Assembly (NCBI RefSeq): GCF_014203235.1
Contig: NZ_JACHIN010000008.1
Location: 176,563-240,562 of the forward strand
Origin: Nonomuraea endophytica
Lineage (GTDB): Bacteria; Actinomycetota; Actinomycetes; Streptosporangiales; Streptosporangiaceae
DNA length: 64,000 nucleotides
Reading direction: 5' to 3'
Position 1 is the first letter of the stretch. The number at the start of each line of letters is the position of its first letter. Both the position numbers and the translations under genes were made by a program. Of the stretch, positions 44,474 through 52,336 are shown in pieces. A model generated the notes under the pieces. The model was not told where the DNA came from. It worked only from the letters and a program-made list of their open reading frames with translations, and did no database searches.

Positions 44474-45817
44474 GTGAGGATCGCGAAGATCACAGCCACT
44501 ACGGTCACCACAGCCGCTCTGGCTCTTGGCGTGGCCGCCTGTGGAGGCTCCGAGGCGCCGAAGCCTTCCGCGGCACCGTCCGAAGGCGCGTCGAGCGCCG
44601 CCCCGGGCCAGAAGTTCGCGGGTCAGACGCTCACGATGTGGCGTCTGGGCACGCCGAAGGACGTCTCGACCAAGCTCATGAACGACATCAACGCCAAGTT
44701 CAAGGAGCTCACCGGCGCTGACGTCAAGGTCGAGTTCGTGCCGTGGCCCGACGCCCAGAAGAAGTGGACGACCGCCCTGGCCGCCGGCGAGGGCCCCGAC
44801 GTGACCGAGTTCGGCAACGACCAGGTCGCCGCCTGGGTCAAGCAGGACGCGCTGCAGGACATCACCGACCTCGCCAAGTCGACCCCCGACTTCCAGTCGA
44901 TCCCGCAGAACCTGTGGAGCTACGAGACGATCGACGGGAAGATCTACGGCGTGCCGTGGGGCGGCGGCACCCGCGCTGTCCTCTACCGCAAGGACTGGTT
45001 CGACGAGCTCAAGATCGAGACGCCCAAGACCTGGGCGGACATCGTCGCGGCCGCCAAGAAGATCCAGGAGAAGAAGGGCAAGGACGTCGACGGCTTCGCC
45101 TTCAACGGCGGCTCCGACGCCAACATGTCCCTCTCCCCGTTCGTGTGGTCGGCAGGTGGCGACTTCGCCGCCTCCGAGGGCGGCAAGTGGGTCGGCAAGC
45201 TGACCGACCCCGGCTTCAAGGAAGGCTTCCAGTTCTACACGGACCTGGTCGCCAAGGAAGGCGTGTCCGGCAAGTCCAGGCTCAACCTGAACTCGATTGA
45301 GATCGGCCAGCGCTTCGCCGCCAACAAGGTCGGCATGTTCGTCACGGGCGGCTGGGACATCACGACCGTCAAGGAACAGAGCAAGGGCAAGATCGACGAG
45401 TCGAAGATGGCCTTCTTCTCGCTCCCCAACAAGGACGGCAGCGGACCGGCCCCGGCCTTCCAGGGCGGCAACGACATCGCCATCTGGAAGGACACCAAGA
45501 ACCCCGAGCTCGCGGCCGAGTACATCAAGCTCGCCGCCGGCAAGGAGTTCGGCACCACCTACGCCACCTCGGAGGGCCTGCTCCCGCTCTACCCCGAGGC
45601 TCTGGCCAAGCTCGGCGAGGACCCGATGCAGAAGGCGTTCACCGACACCTTCGCGGTCGCCAAGGGCTTCCCGGCCAGCCCCAACTGGGCTGAGGCCAAC
45701 GACACCAAGGCCGTGCTGCAGAACGCGGCGCGCAAGGTGATCAAGGGCGAGGCGACCGTCGACGAGGCTCTGGCCGCCGCCAACACCGAGCTCGAGTCCA
45801 TCCTCAACCAGCAGTAA
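44474..45817 (+). CDS. Sugar ABC importer lipoprotein, DasA-like
   Basis: This 447-residue solute-binding protein of family 1 has a lipoprotein signal with lipobox GVAAC (Cys23). Blocks include LTMWRLGTPKDVS, WPDAQKKWTTALAAGEGPDVTEFGNDQVAAWV, YGVPWGGGTRAVLYRKDWFDE and FVTGGWDITTVKEQ. It should bind an oligosaccharide outside the membrane. The following two permeases and a GH3 N-acetylglucosaminidase-type gene, in the order of Streptomyces dasABC-dasD, point to chitobiose or related amino sugars; this is inference from context. GTG 44474 is supported by AAGGGAG. No ATPase gene is present, as in das systems that use MsiK. Confidence 0.82.
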   Translation: MRIAKITATTVTTAALALGVAACGGSEAPKPSAAPSEGASSAAPGQKFAGQTLTMWRLGTPKDVSTKLMNDINAKFKELTGADVKVEFVPWPDAQKKWTTALAAGEGPDVTEFGNDQVAAWVKQDALQDITDLAKSTPDFQSIPQNLWSYETIDGKIYGVPWGGGTRAVLYRKDWFDELKIETPKTWADIVAAAKKIQEKKGKDVDGFAFNGGSDANMSLSPFVWSAGGDFAASEGGKWVGKLTDPGFKEGFQFYTDLVAKEGVSGKSRLNLNSIEIGQRFAANKVGMFVTGGWDITTVKEQSKGKIDESKMAFFSLPNKDGSGPAPAFQGGNDIAIWKDTKNPELAAEYIKLAAGKEFGTTYATSEGLLPLYPEALAKLGEDPMQKAFTDTFAVAKGFPASPNWAEANDTKAVLQNAARKVIKGEATVDEALAAANTELESILNQQ

Positions 45818-45819
45818 CG

Positions 45820-46839
45820 ATGAGTGATACGTCAACCATCGCCCGAGGCGGGGGCCACCGCGCCTCCGCCTCGGCGCGGCGGGCCAAGCCCCCGCGCCGG
45901 CCCAGCGGACTGCCTCTGCGGTTTGTCCCGTACGCCCTGCTCCTGCCCGGCCTATTGGTCATCGCGGTGCTGTTGCTCTATCCGCTGTACCAGATGGTCG
46001 ACATGTCCTTCCACAAGGTCGGGCTGCGGCAGATCCGGCCGAGGAACCCGCTGCCCGCGGAGTTCGTCGGCGCCGACAACTACACGGCGGCGTTGCAGTC
46101 CGACCTTTTCGGCGTGTCCGTACGCAACACAGTGATCTTCGCGGTCGTCACCGTGGCGCTGACGTTGATCCTCGGCACGCTTGTCGGGCTGCTCCTGCAC
46201 AAGCTCGGCCCGAAGATGTCGACGACCGTCATCGTCGGCACCATGGCCGCTTGGGCGGTTCCGCCGACGTCGGCCGCCGTGGTCTGGAAGTGGCTCTTCG
46301 ACGCCGACGCCGGCGTGGTCAACTGGTTCCTCAACATGCTGCCCGACTGGTTCTCGCAACTGGTCTTCGGCCGCGCGGAGTGGGCCGGCGTGCCATGGCT
46401 GAACGACCCGCTCGACATCTACTTCGTGCTGGTCGTCACCGTGGTGTGGGCGTCGTTCCCCTTCATCGGGGTCTCGATCCTGGCCGGTCTGAAGAGCATC
46501 CCGAGCGAGCTGTACGAGGCCGCCCGAGTGGACGGCTCCACCGCCTTCCAGACCTTCAGGAAGATCACCTTCCCGCTGCTGCGGCCGGTCTTCTCGGTCC
46601 TGGTCGTGCTCTCCATCATCTGGGACTTCAAGGTCTTCACCCAGCTGTTCATCCTGGCCGGCGGCACCAACATGCCCCGTGAGGCCTTCAACTTCTCGGT
46701 GTGGAGCTACATCGAGGCCTTCAGCCCGCCGCCCGACATGGGCCTGGGCTCGGCCATCGCCGTCGTGCTGACCGTGATCCTGCTGCTGATCACGTTCGTG
46801 TACGTCCGGCAGATCGTGAAGACGGAGGACGTGCGATGA
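45820..46839 (+). CDS. Sugar ABC importer permease, DasB/MalF-like
   Basis: This 339-residue membrane protein has six helices, starting with LLLPGLLVIAVLLLYPLYQMVDMSF, after a basic 40-residue N-terminus. The EAA loop is at SIPSELYEAARVDGSTAFQTFRKITFPLLRPV, which contacts the ATPase. It begins 2 bases after the lipoprotein stop codon and overlaps the next permease as ATGA. Confidence 0.88.
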   Translation: MSDTSTIARGGGHRASASARRAKPPRRPSGLPLRFVPYALLLPGLLVIAVLLLYPLYQMVDMSFHKVGLRQIRPRNPLPAEFVGADNYTAALQSDLFGVSVRNTVIFAVVTVALTLILGTLVGLLLHKLGPKMSTTVIVGTMAAWAVPPTSAAVVWKWLFDADAGVVNWFLNMLPDWFSQLVFGRAEWAGVPWLNDPLDIYFVLVVTVVWASFPFIGVSILAGLKSIPSELYEAARVDGSTAFQTFRKITFPLLRPVFSVLVVLSIIWDFKVFTQLFILAGGTNMPREAFNFSVWSYIEAFSPPPDMGLGSAIAVVLTVILLLITFVYVRQIVKTEDVR

Positions 46840-47687
46840 ACCCCAAGACGCGGCGCAAGCTCGGCAAGTTCGGGCTCAACGCGGCCGGGATCGCCGTCTT
46901 CCTGTTCGCGATCTTCCCGGTCTACTGGATGATCACGGCTGCCTTCAAGCCCAACGACCAGCTCAACAGCACCACGTTCATCCCGTTCCCGATGCCGCCG
47001 ACGCTCGAGCACGTCGAGCGTGCCTTCACCAAGGGCATCAACGGCAACTCCATCTGGACCTACATGATGAACAGCGTGATCGTGTCGGTGAGCACGATCA
47101 TCATCGGGGCCGTGTTCGCGCTGCTGGCCGCCACCGCGGTCGCGCGCTTCCGGTTCCGCTTCCGGACGAGCTTCCTCATCCTGCTGCTGATCGTGCAGAT
47201 GGTGCCGTCCGAGGCGCTGCTCATCCCGCTGTTCCTGAACGTGCGCCAGATGGGCCTCTACAACGAGCTGCTCGGCCTGATCGTCATCAACGTCGGCCTG
47301 ACACTGCCGTTCTCCGTGTGGATGCTGCGCACCTTCGTGGCCGCCGTCCCGAAGGAACTGGAAGAGGCGTCCTGGATCGACGGCGCAAGCCGCTTCACCA
47401 CCTTCTGGCGGGTCCTGTTCCCGCTGGTCGCGCCAGGCCTGGTGGCCACGAGCATCTTCTCGTTCATCACCGCCTGGAACGAGTTCGTCTTCGCGCTCAC
47501 GCTGATCGAGGACTCCGACAAGTTCACGATGCCCAGGGCGCTGTCGTTCTTCGTCGGGCAGCGCTCGACGGACTGGGGCGGCATCATGGCCGCGTCGACA
47601 CTGATGACGATCCCGGTCCTGATCTTCTTCCTGCTGGTGCAGCGCCGCATGGTCTCCGGCCTGGTGGCCGGGGCCGTCAAGGGCTAG
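46836..47687 (+). CDS. Sugar ABC importer permease, DasC/MalG-like
   Basis: This second permease has 283 residues and six helices, with the EAA loop AVPKELEEASWIDGASRFTTFWRVLFPLVAPG. ATG 46836 overlaps the preceding stop, and GGAGG lies 7 bases before it. Together with the preceding gene it forms the channel of a carbohydrate uptake (CUT1) transporter. A hairpin separates it from the glycosidase gene. Confidence 0.88.
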   Translation: MNPKTRRKLGKFGLNAAGIAVFLFAIFPVYWMITAAFKPNDQLNSTTFIPFPMPPTLEHVERAFTKGINGNSIWTYMMNSVIVSVSTIIIGAVFALLAATAVARFRFRFRTSFLILLLIVQMVPSEALLIPLFLNVRQMGLYNELLGLIVINVGLTLPFSVWMLRTFVAAVPKELEEASWIDGASRFTTFWRVLFPLVAPGLVATSIFSFITAWNEFVFALTLIEDSDKFTMPRALSFFVGQRSTDWGGIMAASTLMTIPVLIFFLLVQRRMVSGLVAGAVKG

Positions 47688-47700
47688 CACCCCGCAAGCG

Positions 47701-47736
47701 GCTCGCGCCGCCCGCCGTACAGGCCGCGGCGCGAGC
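47701..47736 (+). terminator. Intra-operon hairpin before the GH3 gene
   Basis: GCTCGCGCCGC and GCGGCGCGAGC are perfect 11-bp arms with a 14-base loop, 13 bp after the permease stop and 24 bp before the glycosidase start. No T-run follows. It may weaken read-through or protect the upstream message, giving less glycosidase than transporter. Confidence 0.6.
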
Positions 47737-47760
47737 TACCAACCTCCGTGATGAGGAGAT

Positions 47761-49179
47761 ATGAGTCAGAGTGATCGGGGGCTGCGCCGCCTGGCGGCCG
47801 GCACACTGCTCGTCGCCTTCCAGGGCACCACTGCGCCCGACTGGGTGCTGAGGGAACTGGAGCAAGGCCTCGGCGGCGTCACGCTCTTCGGTTTCAACGT
47901 CGGCAACCCCGCCCAGGTGGCGGAGCTGACCGGCAGCCTGCGGGCCGCCGGGGAGCCCGTCATCTCGCTGGACGAGGAAGGCGGCGACGTCACCCGTCTC
48001 GCCTACCACGTCGGCAGCCCTTACCCGGGCAACGCCGCTCTGGGCGCGGTGGACGACGTCGAGCTGACGCACCGGGTCTACCGGGCGATCGGCTCGGAAC
48101 TCGCCGCGTGCGGGATCAACCTGGACATGGCCCCCGACGCCGACGTCAACACCGCCGACGACAACCCCGTCATCGGCACCCGCTCGTTCGGCAGCGACAC
48201 CGCGCTGGTGGCCCGCCACACCGTGGCCGCCGTACGCGGCCTGCAGTCGGTGAACGTGGCCGCCTGCGTCAAGCACTTCCCCGGCCACGGCGCGACCCGC
48301 ATGGACTCGCACCTGGCCATCCCCGTCGTGGACGTCACCATGGACGTCCTGTACGAACGCGAGCTCGCGCCCTTCCAGGCGGCCATCCAGGCGGGCGCCA
48401 AGTCCATCATGACCGCGCACGTCGCGGTGCCCGCGCTCACCGGCGACACCCCCGCCACCCTGTCGGCCGCCGCGCTGAGCGTGCTGCTCCGCCAGGAGCT
48501 CGGGTACGACGGAGTCGTCGTCTCCGACGCCCTGGACATGCACGCGATCACCAAGAGCGTGGGCCTGGCCGGGGGCGCCGCGCGCTCGCTGGCCGCCGGT
48601 GCCGACATGCTGTGCCTGGGCCCCGTCCCCGGCTACGACGACGTCCAGCGCGTCATCGCCGAGATCGCCGCCACCGTGCCGGTCGAACGGCTGGAGGAGG
48701 CGGCGGCCCGGGTGGCCGCGCTGCGCGAGTGGTTCGGCTCAGGCACCGCCCCCACAGCCGAGCTGAACGTCATCGGCCTGGCCGCCGCACGCCGCGCGGT
48801 CCGCCTGACCGGCGCCACGAACCCGCTCACCAACCCCCTCGTGGTCGAACTCGACACCCCGCCCACGATCGCCGTCGGCGACGTGCCCTGGGGCCTGGAA
48901 CTGCCCGAGGCGGAGACGGTCAGGCTGAAGCCGGACGAAGCGGACGCCCTGGAGATCTTGGAACGCGCCAGAGGCCGCTCGCTCATCGTCGTCGTCAAGG
49001 ACGCGCACCGGCACACGGCCAGCCGGCGGCTGGTGACCATGCTGGTGACCGCCCGGCCCGACACCACGGTGATCGAGATGGGCCTGCCCGTGTGGCAGCC
49101 CGACAGCGCCGCCTACATCGCCACGTACGGCGCGGCCAGAGCCAACGCGATGGCCGCCGTCGAACTCCTCACCGCCTGA
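47761..49179 (+). CDS. GH3 beta-N-acetylglucosaminidase (DasD/NagZ-like)
   Basis: This 472-residue glycoside hydrolase has the NagZ-group signature KHFPGHG (171-177), the following DSH (182-184) with the general acid/base His-Asp dyad, and SDALDM with the nucleophile Asp256. No signal peptide is present, so it acts in the cytoplasm on imported N-acetylglucosamine disaccharides or muropeptides. The C-terminal 130 residues form an extra domain as in longer actinobacterial enzymes. It follows the importer genes, fitting import then hydrolysis of chitobiose. Confidence 0.88.
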   Translation: MSQSDRGLRRLAAGTLLVAFQGTTAPDWVLRELEQGLGGVTLFGFNVGNPAQVAELTGSLRAAGEPVISLDEEGGDVTRLAYHVGSPYPGNAALGAVDDVELTHRVYRAIGSELAACGINLDMAPDADVNTADDNPVIGTRSFGSDTALVARHTVAAVRGLQSVNVAACVKHFPGHGATRMDSHLAIPVVDVTMDVLYERELAPFQAAIQAGAKSIMTAHVAVPALTGDTPATLSAAALSVLLRQELGYDGVVVSDALDMHAITKSVGLAGGAARSLAAGADMLCLGPVPGYDDVQRVIAEIAATVPVERLEEAAARVAALREWFGSGTAPTAELNVIGLAAARRAVRLTGATNPLTNPLVVELDTPPTIAVGDVPWGLELPEAETVRLKPDEADALEILERARGRSLIVVVKDAHRHTASRRLVTMLVTARPDTTVIEMGLPVWQPDSAAYIATYGAARANAMAAVELLTA

Positions 49180-49296
49180 CATCCCACCCCTGATGTGACC
49201 GGGGGGATGACAGCGACAGGCTCCCGGCCCCGACGGTCTATGTGGGGGTCGGACTTCAGGGTGATGCTTGGTGTCTTTGGCTTGTGTAAGTGGGTC

Positions 49297-49338
49297 GGCG
49301 TTCAGGCGGCGGGTTTGCGTGCACGCCGCCTGAACGCC
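49297..49338. terminator. Bidirectional hairpin terminator
   Basis: GGCGTTCAGGCGGCG and CGCCGCCTGAACGCC are perfect 15-bp arms with a 12-base loop, lying between the convergent glycosidase and E2 genes. A second GC hairpin (CCGGGCCC...GGGCCCGG, about 49347-49370) follows. It would end transcripts from both sides. Confidence 0.85.
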
Positions 49339-49381
49339 TGCCCTCCGGGCCCGAACCCCTGGGCCCGGGGACCTGGGCCCG

Positions 49382-50470
49382 CTACGCGAGCGTCCCGCCC
49401 GTCCAGCCGGTCACGGCCGTCCGCAACGCGGCGAGGAACAGCGAGGCGTCCCGGCCGTTGATCAGCCGGTGGTCGTAGGCCAGCCCGATCAGCGCCGGAG
49501 TCCCGTCGGCCGGTGATGTCACGGCCAGCGCGCCGGCCGTCCCGGGGAAGACGAACGGGATCGCCATCTCGACCTCCCCCTCGGTGTGCAGGGTCACGAC
49601 GAAGTTGGCGCCGGTGAGGTCGGCCTCCTTGAAGTCGCCGGTCGTGGCGGCCAGCCGGTGCTTCATGAGCGTCCCCGCGAGGTCCTTGAGGGTACGGCCG
49701 GCCGCGTCGTGCACCACCGGCACGTACAGACCCTCCCCCAGGTCCACCGTCACCCCGATGTCCGGCGTGGTGGACAGAACCGCATGAGAGCCATCAAGCC
49801 TGGCGAAGAACAGCGGGAACTCCCCGTGCAGCCCCGCGACCGCCTGGACGAAGATCTCGGCCACGCCTACCGGTCGCCGGACCTCCCTGGTCAGGGCGCG
49901 GGCTCGCTCCAGCGCGGGCGTCAGGTTCATGCGCACCGCGACGTAGGCGGCCGGGATGGTCTGGTGGGACAGCTCCACGGCCCTGGCCACGGCACGCTGC
50001 ACGCGGGGCAGTTCGCGCCTGTCCTCTTGGGTCAGCAGGCGTTCCACGTCGGCCCGCCGTACCAGATGCACGCCCAGGCTCGCGACCTGCTCGGGCGTGA
50101 TGCCGTGCTGGTCGATGAGGACCTGGGCGGGCGCGGTCACCAACGGCCCGCCCACCTCGTCACCCCCGGAAGGCGCACCAACGGAAGGCACGGCGGGCGC
50201 GGGAAGGACGTCAACGGTGGTGGGGGTCGGAACGGGGGCGTCGAGGCCGATGGTGGCGATCACCTCGTCGGGGCGGCACCAGGCGCCGGCCTTCATCGCG
50301 TGGCGCAGGACGCCGGTGGTGTCGGCGGGTAGTTCCTCGGTCGCCTTGGAGGTCTCCACGAGCACGACCGCGTCGTCCTCGTGCACCTCGGCCCCGTCGG
50401 GAACCAGCCACTCGACGATCATGTACTCGGTGTCGTTGTTGTTCAGCTTGGGCACGCGCAGCTCAGCCAC
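49382..50470 (-). CDS. 2-oxoacid dehydrogenase E2 (lipoyl acyltransferase)
   Basis: The 362 residues comprise an N-terminal lipoyl domain with the lipoylated Lys42 in VETSKATEEL, then a Pro/Ala linker. A shortened peripheral-subunit-binding segment follows (about 120-147, HGITPEQVASLG to RRADVERLL), then a catalytic domain ending AYDHRLINGRDASLFL. The catalytic His334 is present, but the Asp of the usual DHRxxDG motif is Asn338. E2 normally moves an acyl group from lipoamide to CoA; next to NRPS-type genes and an ACP the acceptor could be a carrier protein (inference). The GTG start overlaps the E1beta stop by 8 bp. No E3 gene is present. Confidence 0.9.
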   Translation of the reverse strand: MAELRVPKLNNNDTEYMIVEWLVPDGAEVHEDDAVVLVETSKATEELPADTTGVLRHAMKAGAWCRPDEVIATIGLDAPVPTPTTVDVLPAPAVPSVGAPSGGDEVGGPLVTAPAQVLIDQHGITPEQVASLGVHLVRRADVERLLTQEDRRELPRVQRAVARAVELSHQTIPAAYVAVRMNLTPALERARALTREVRRPVGVAEIFVQAVAGLHGEFPLFFARLDGSHAVLSTTPDIGVTVDLGEGLYVPVVHDAAGRTLKDLAGTLMKHRLAATTGDFKEADLTGANFVVTLHTEGEVEMAIPFVFPGTAGALAVTSPADGTPALIGLAYDHRLINGRDASLFLAALRTAVTGWTGGTLA

Positions 50471-51428
50471 GGATGACCTCTCTGATGACGCGGTGGATCA
50501 CGGTCTCGTCCACGACCACTTCGCGCTCCAGGTGGGCGGCGGTGGGGATGACGGAGTCCGCGGAGTGGACGAGCGTCACCGGGCCGGCCAGCCGGTCCCA
50601 GTGCCGCCGGTGGACGGCGTGGGCGACCTCCGCCCCCCAGGTGCCGCCCGCGGTGCTCTCCTCGACGACGAAGACGTGCGGCGCGGCGGGCACGTCGACG
50701 TCGAACGGGTAGAGGCGCGAGGGGACCAGCAGGGTGCAGGAGATCTCCTCTTCCATCAGCAGCGAGTACATGGCGGCCAGCGCCCGGTGGGCCATGCCGC
50801 CGGGTGCGACGATCACGCAGTCGGGCCGGGTGTCGAGGGAGACGCGGGCGACGCCGCCGGTGTTCTCGACGGTGAAGGGCGGCCGGACGGCGTGCATGGG
50901 GCGGGTGTAGAGGACCTTGTCCTCGAACAGGATGCACGGCTCCTCGCGGGCCAGCATCTCCTCCAGGACGGCGAGGTTGTCGTGCAGGTGCGACATCTCG
51001 TACAACGCGAGGCCGGGGATGCCGACGAAGTGCTTCTGCAGGCTCTGGCTGTGGGTGGGGCCGTAGCCTCTGCCGCCGCCGACGGGGCAGCGCACGATCA
51101 TGCGCATGGGTACGCGCGAGCCGTACATGGAGACGGATTTGGAGGCGAAGTTGAGCAGTTGGTCGAAGGCGAGCGCGGCGAAGTCGCCGAACATGATCTC
51201 CACGATGGCGCTGTCGCCGCACAGGGCCAGGCCGGCGGCGACGCCGGTGATCGCGCTCTCGCTGATCGGGGTGGTCAGCACGCGGCCCGGGTGGCGGGTG
51301 GACAGGCCGCGGGTCACCTTGAAGGCGCCGCCGTAGGGGTCGAGGACGTCCTCGCCGAGCAGGTAGAGGTCCTGGCGGGTGTCCATGAGGGTGTGGAGGG
51401 CGCTGTTGAGGTTCTCGGCGACTCTCAT
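50463..51428 (-). CDS. 2-oxoacid dehydrogenase E1 beta subunit
   Basis: This 321-residue transketolase-fold subunit has LLGEDVLDPYGGAFKVTRGL, the thiamine-contact block TPISESAITGVAAGLALCGDSAIVEIMFGDF, GGGRGYGPTHSQSLQKHF and the C-terminal domain SRLYPFDVD...VVEESTAGGTWG. With E1alpha it decarboxylates a 2-oxoacid and acylates E2's lipoyl group. The ATG overlaps the E1alpha stop (ATGA). The substrate is not readable; branched-chain oxoacid, pyruvate and acetoin-type enzymes are all possible. Confidence 0.9.
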   Translation of the reverse strand: MRVAENLNSALHTLMDTRQDLYLLGEDVLDPYGGAFKVTRGLSTRHPGRVLTTPISESAITGVAAGLALCGDSAIVEIMFGDFAALAFDQLLNFASKSVSMYGSRVPMRMIVRCPVGGGRGYGPTHSQSLQKHFVGIPGLALYEMSHLHDNLAVLEEMLAREEPCILFEDKVLYTRPMHAVRPPFTVENTGGVARVSLDTRPDCVIVAPGGMAHRALAAMYSLLMEEEISCTLLVPSRLYPFDVDVPAAPHVFVVEESTAGGTWGAEVAHAVHRRHWDRLAGPVTLVHSADSVIPTAAHLEREVVVDETVIHRVIREVIRG

Positions 51429-52336
51429 GGGCCCGCCCATCGGGACGGCGGGCGGGCGATGACGTCGGCGGCGACGGCCTCGACGCGGGCGCGGGCGGCC
51501 TGGTCGAGGCGTTCCGACTGCTCGGGGTGGGCGGCGGCGTAGAGGGCTCGCCAGTCACGCAGTTCGCTCAGGACCTCGGGCGGGCGGGTGTCGTCGCCCT
51601 TGCTGTGCGGGCCGATCCGGTGGGTGGCGAACTCGGCGATGAGCGGCTCGCCCTGCCGTACCCGCGCGATGAGCGGTTCGAGCGCGGTGCGGATGGCCGG
51701 CAGGTCGAAGCCCTCCACCAGGTGGTGGCCGATGCCGAAGGCGGCGGCCCGGCCGGCGATCGTGCCGGCCAGGTTCGCGGCGATCGGGGTGGACTGGGCG
51801 ATGCCGTTGTTCTCGACCACGACGAGGACGGGCAGCCGCCAGAGCGCGATGATGTTGAGCGCTTCGTAGACGGCGCCTTCGCCGAAGGTGCCGTCGCCGA
51901 TGTAGACGAGCGCGAGCGCGCCGGAGCCCGCCCGCGCGAGGTGCAGGGCGACGCCGGCGGCGACGGGCAGGCTCTCGCCCTGGACGCCGGTGGACAGGTA
52001 GCCGTCGCGGCGGATGTGCTGGCTGCCGCCGACGCCCGCGCAGACGGCGCCCTCGCGGCCCATGATCTCGGCCAGCAGCCCTTCGAGGTCGCCGAAGCGG
52101 GCCAGGTAGTGGCCGTGGCCCCGGTGGTTGCTGAAGACGTGGTCGCCGGGGGTGAGCAGCGGGCGCAGGGCCACGGGCACGTACTCCTGGCCGAGGCAGG
52201 TGTGCGTGGTGCCGTTGAGCAGGCCCTGGGAGAACAGGTCGAGCAGCTTCAGCTCGAACGCCCTGATCTCCAGCATGAGGGTCAGGTCCGCGTCGTCGAG
52301 CTTCGGCACCAGCGCCCGGTCGAGCGTGGTGGTCAT
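51425..52336 (-). CDS. 2-oxoacid dehydrogenase E1 alpha subunit
   Basis: This 303-residue subunit has the thiamine diphosphate motif GDG (147-149) to ENNG (175-178), the HRGHGHYLARFGD block and the GGSQHIRRDGYLSTGVQGESLPVAAG stretch. The start MTTTLDRALVPKLDD overlaps the stop of the condensation-carrier gene as ATGA, which ties the dehydrogenase to the NRPS-type genes in one operon. Confidence 0.9.
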   Translation of the reverse strand: MTTTLDRALVPKLDDADLTLMLEIRAFELKLLDLFSQGLLNGTTHTCLGQEYVPVALRPLLTPGDHVFSNHRGHGHYLARFGDLEGLLAEIMGREGAVCAGVGGSQHIRRDGYLSTGVQGESLPVAAGVALHLARAGSGALALVYIGDGTFGEGAVYEALNIIALWRLPVLVVVENNGIAQSTPIAANLAGTIAGRAAAFGIGHHLVEGFDLPAIRTALEPLIARVRQGEPLIAEFATHRIGPHSKGDDTRPPEVLSELRDWRALYAAAHPEQSERLDQAARARVEAVAADVIARPPSRWAGP

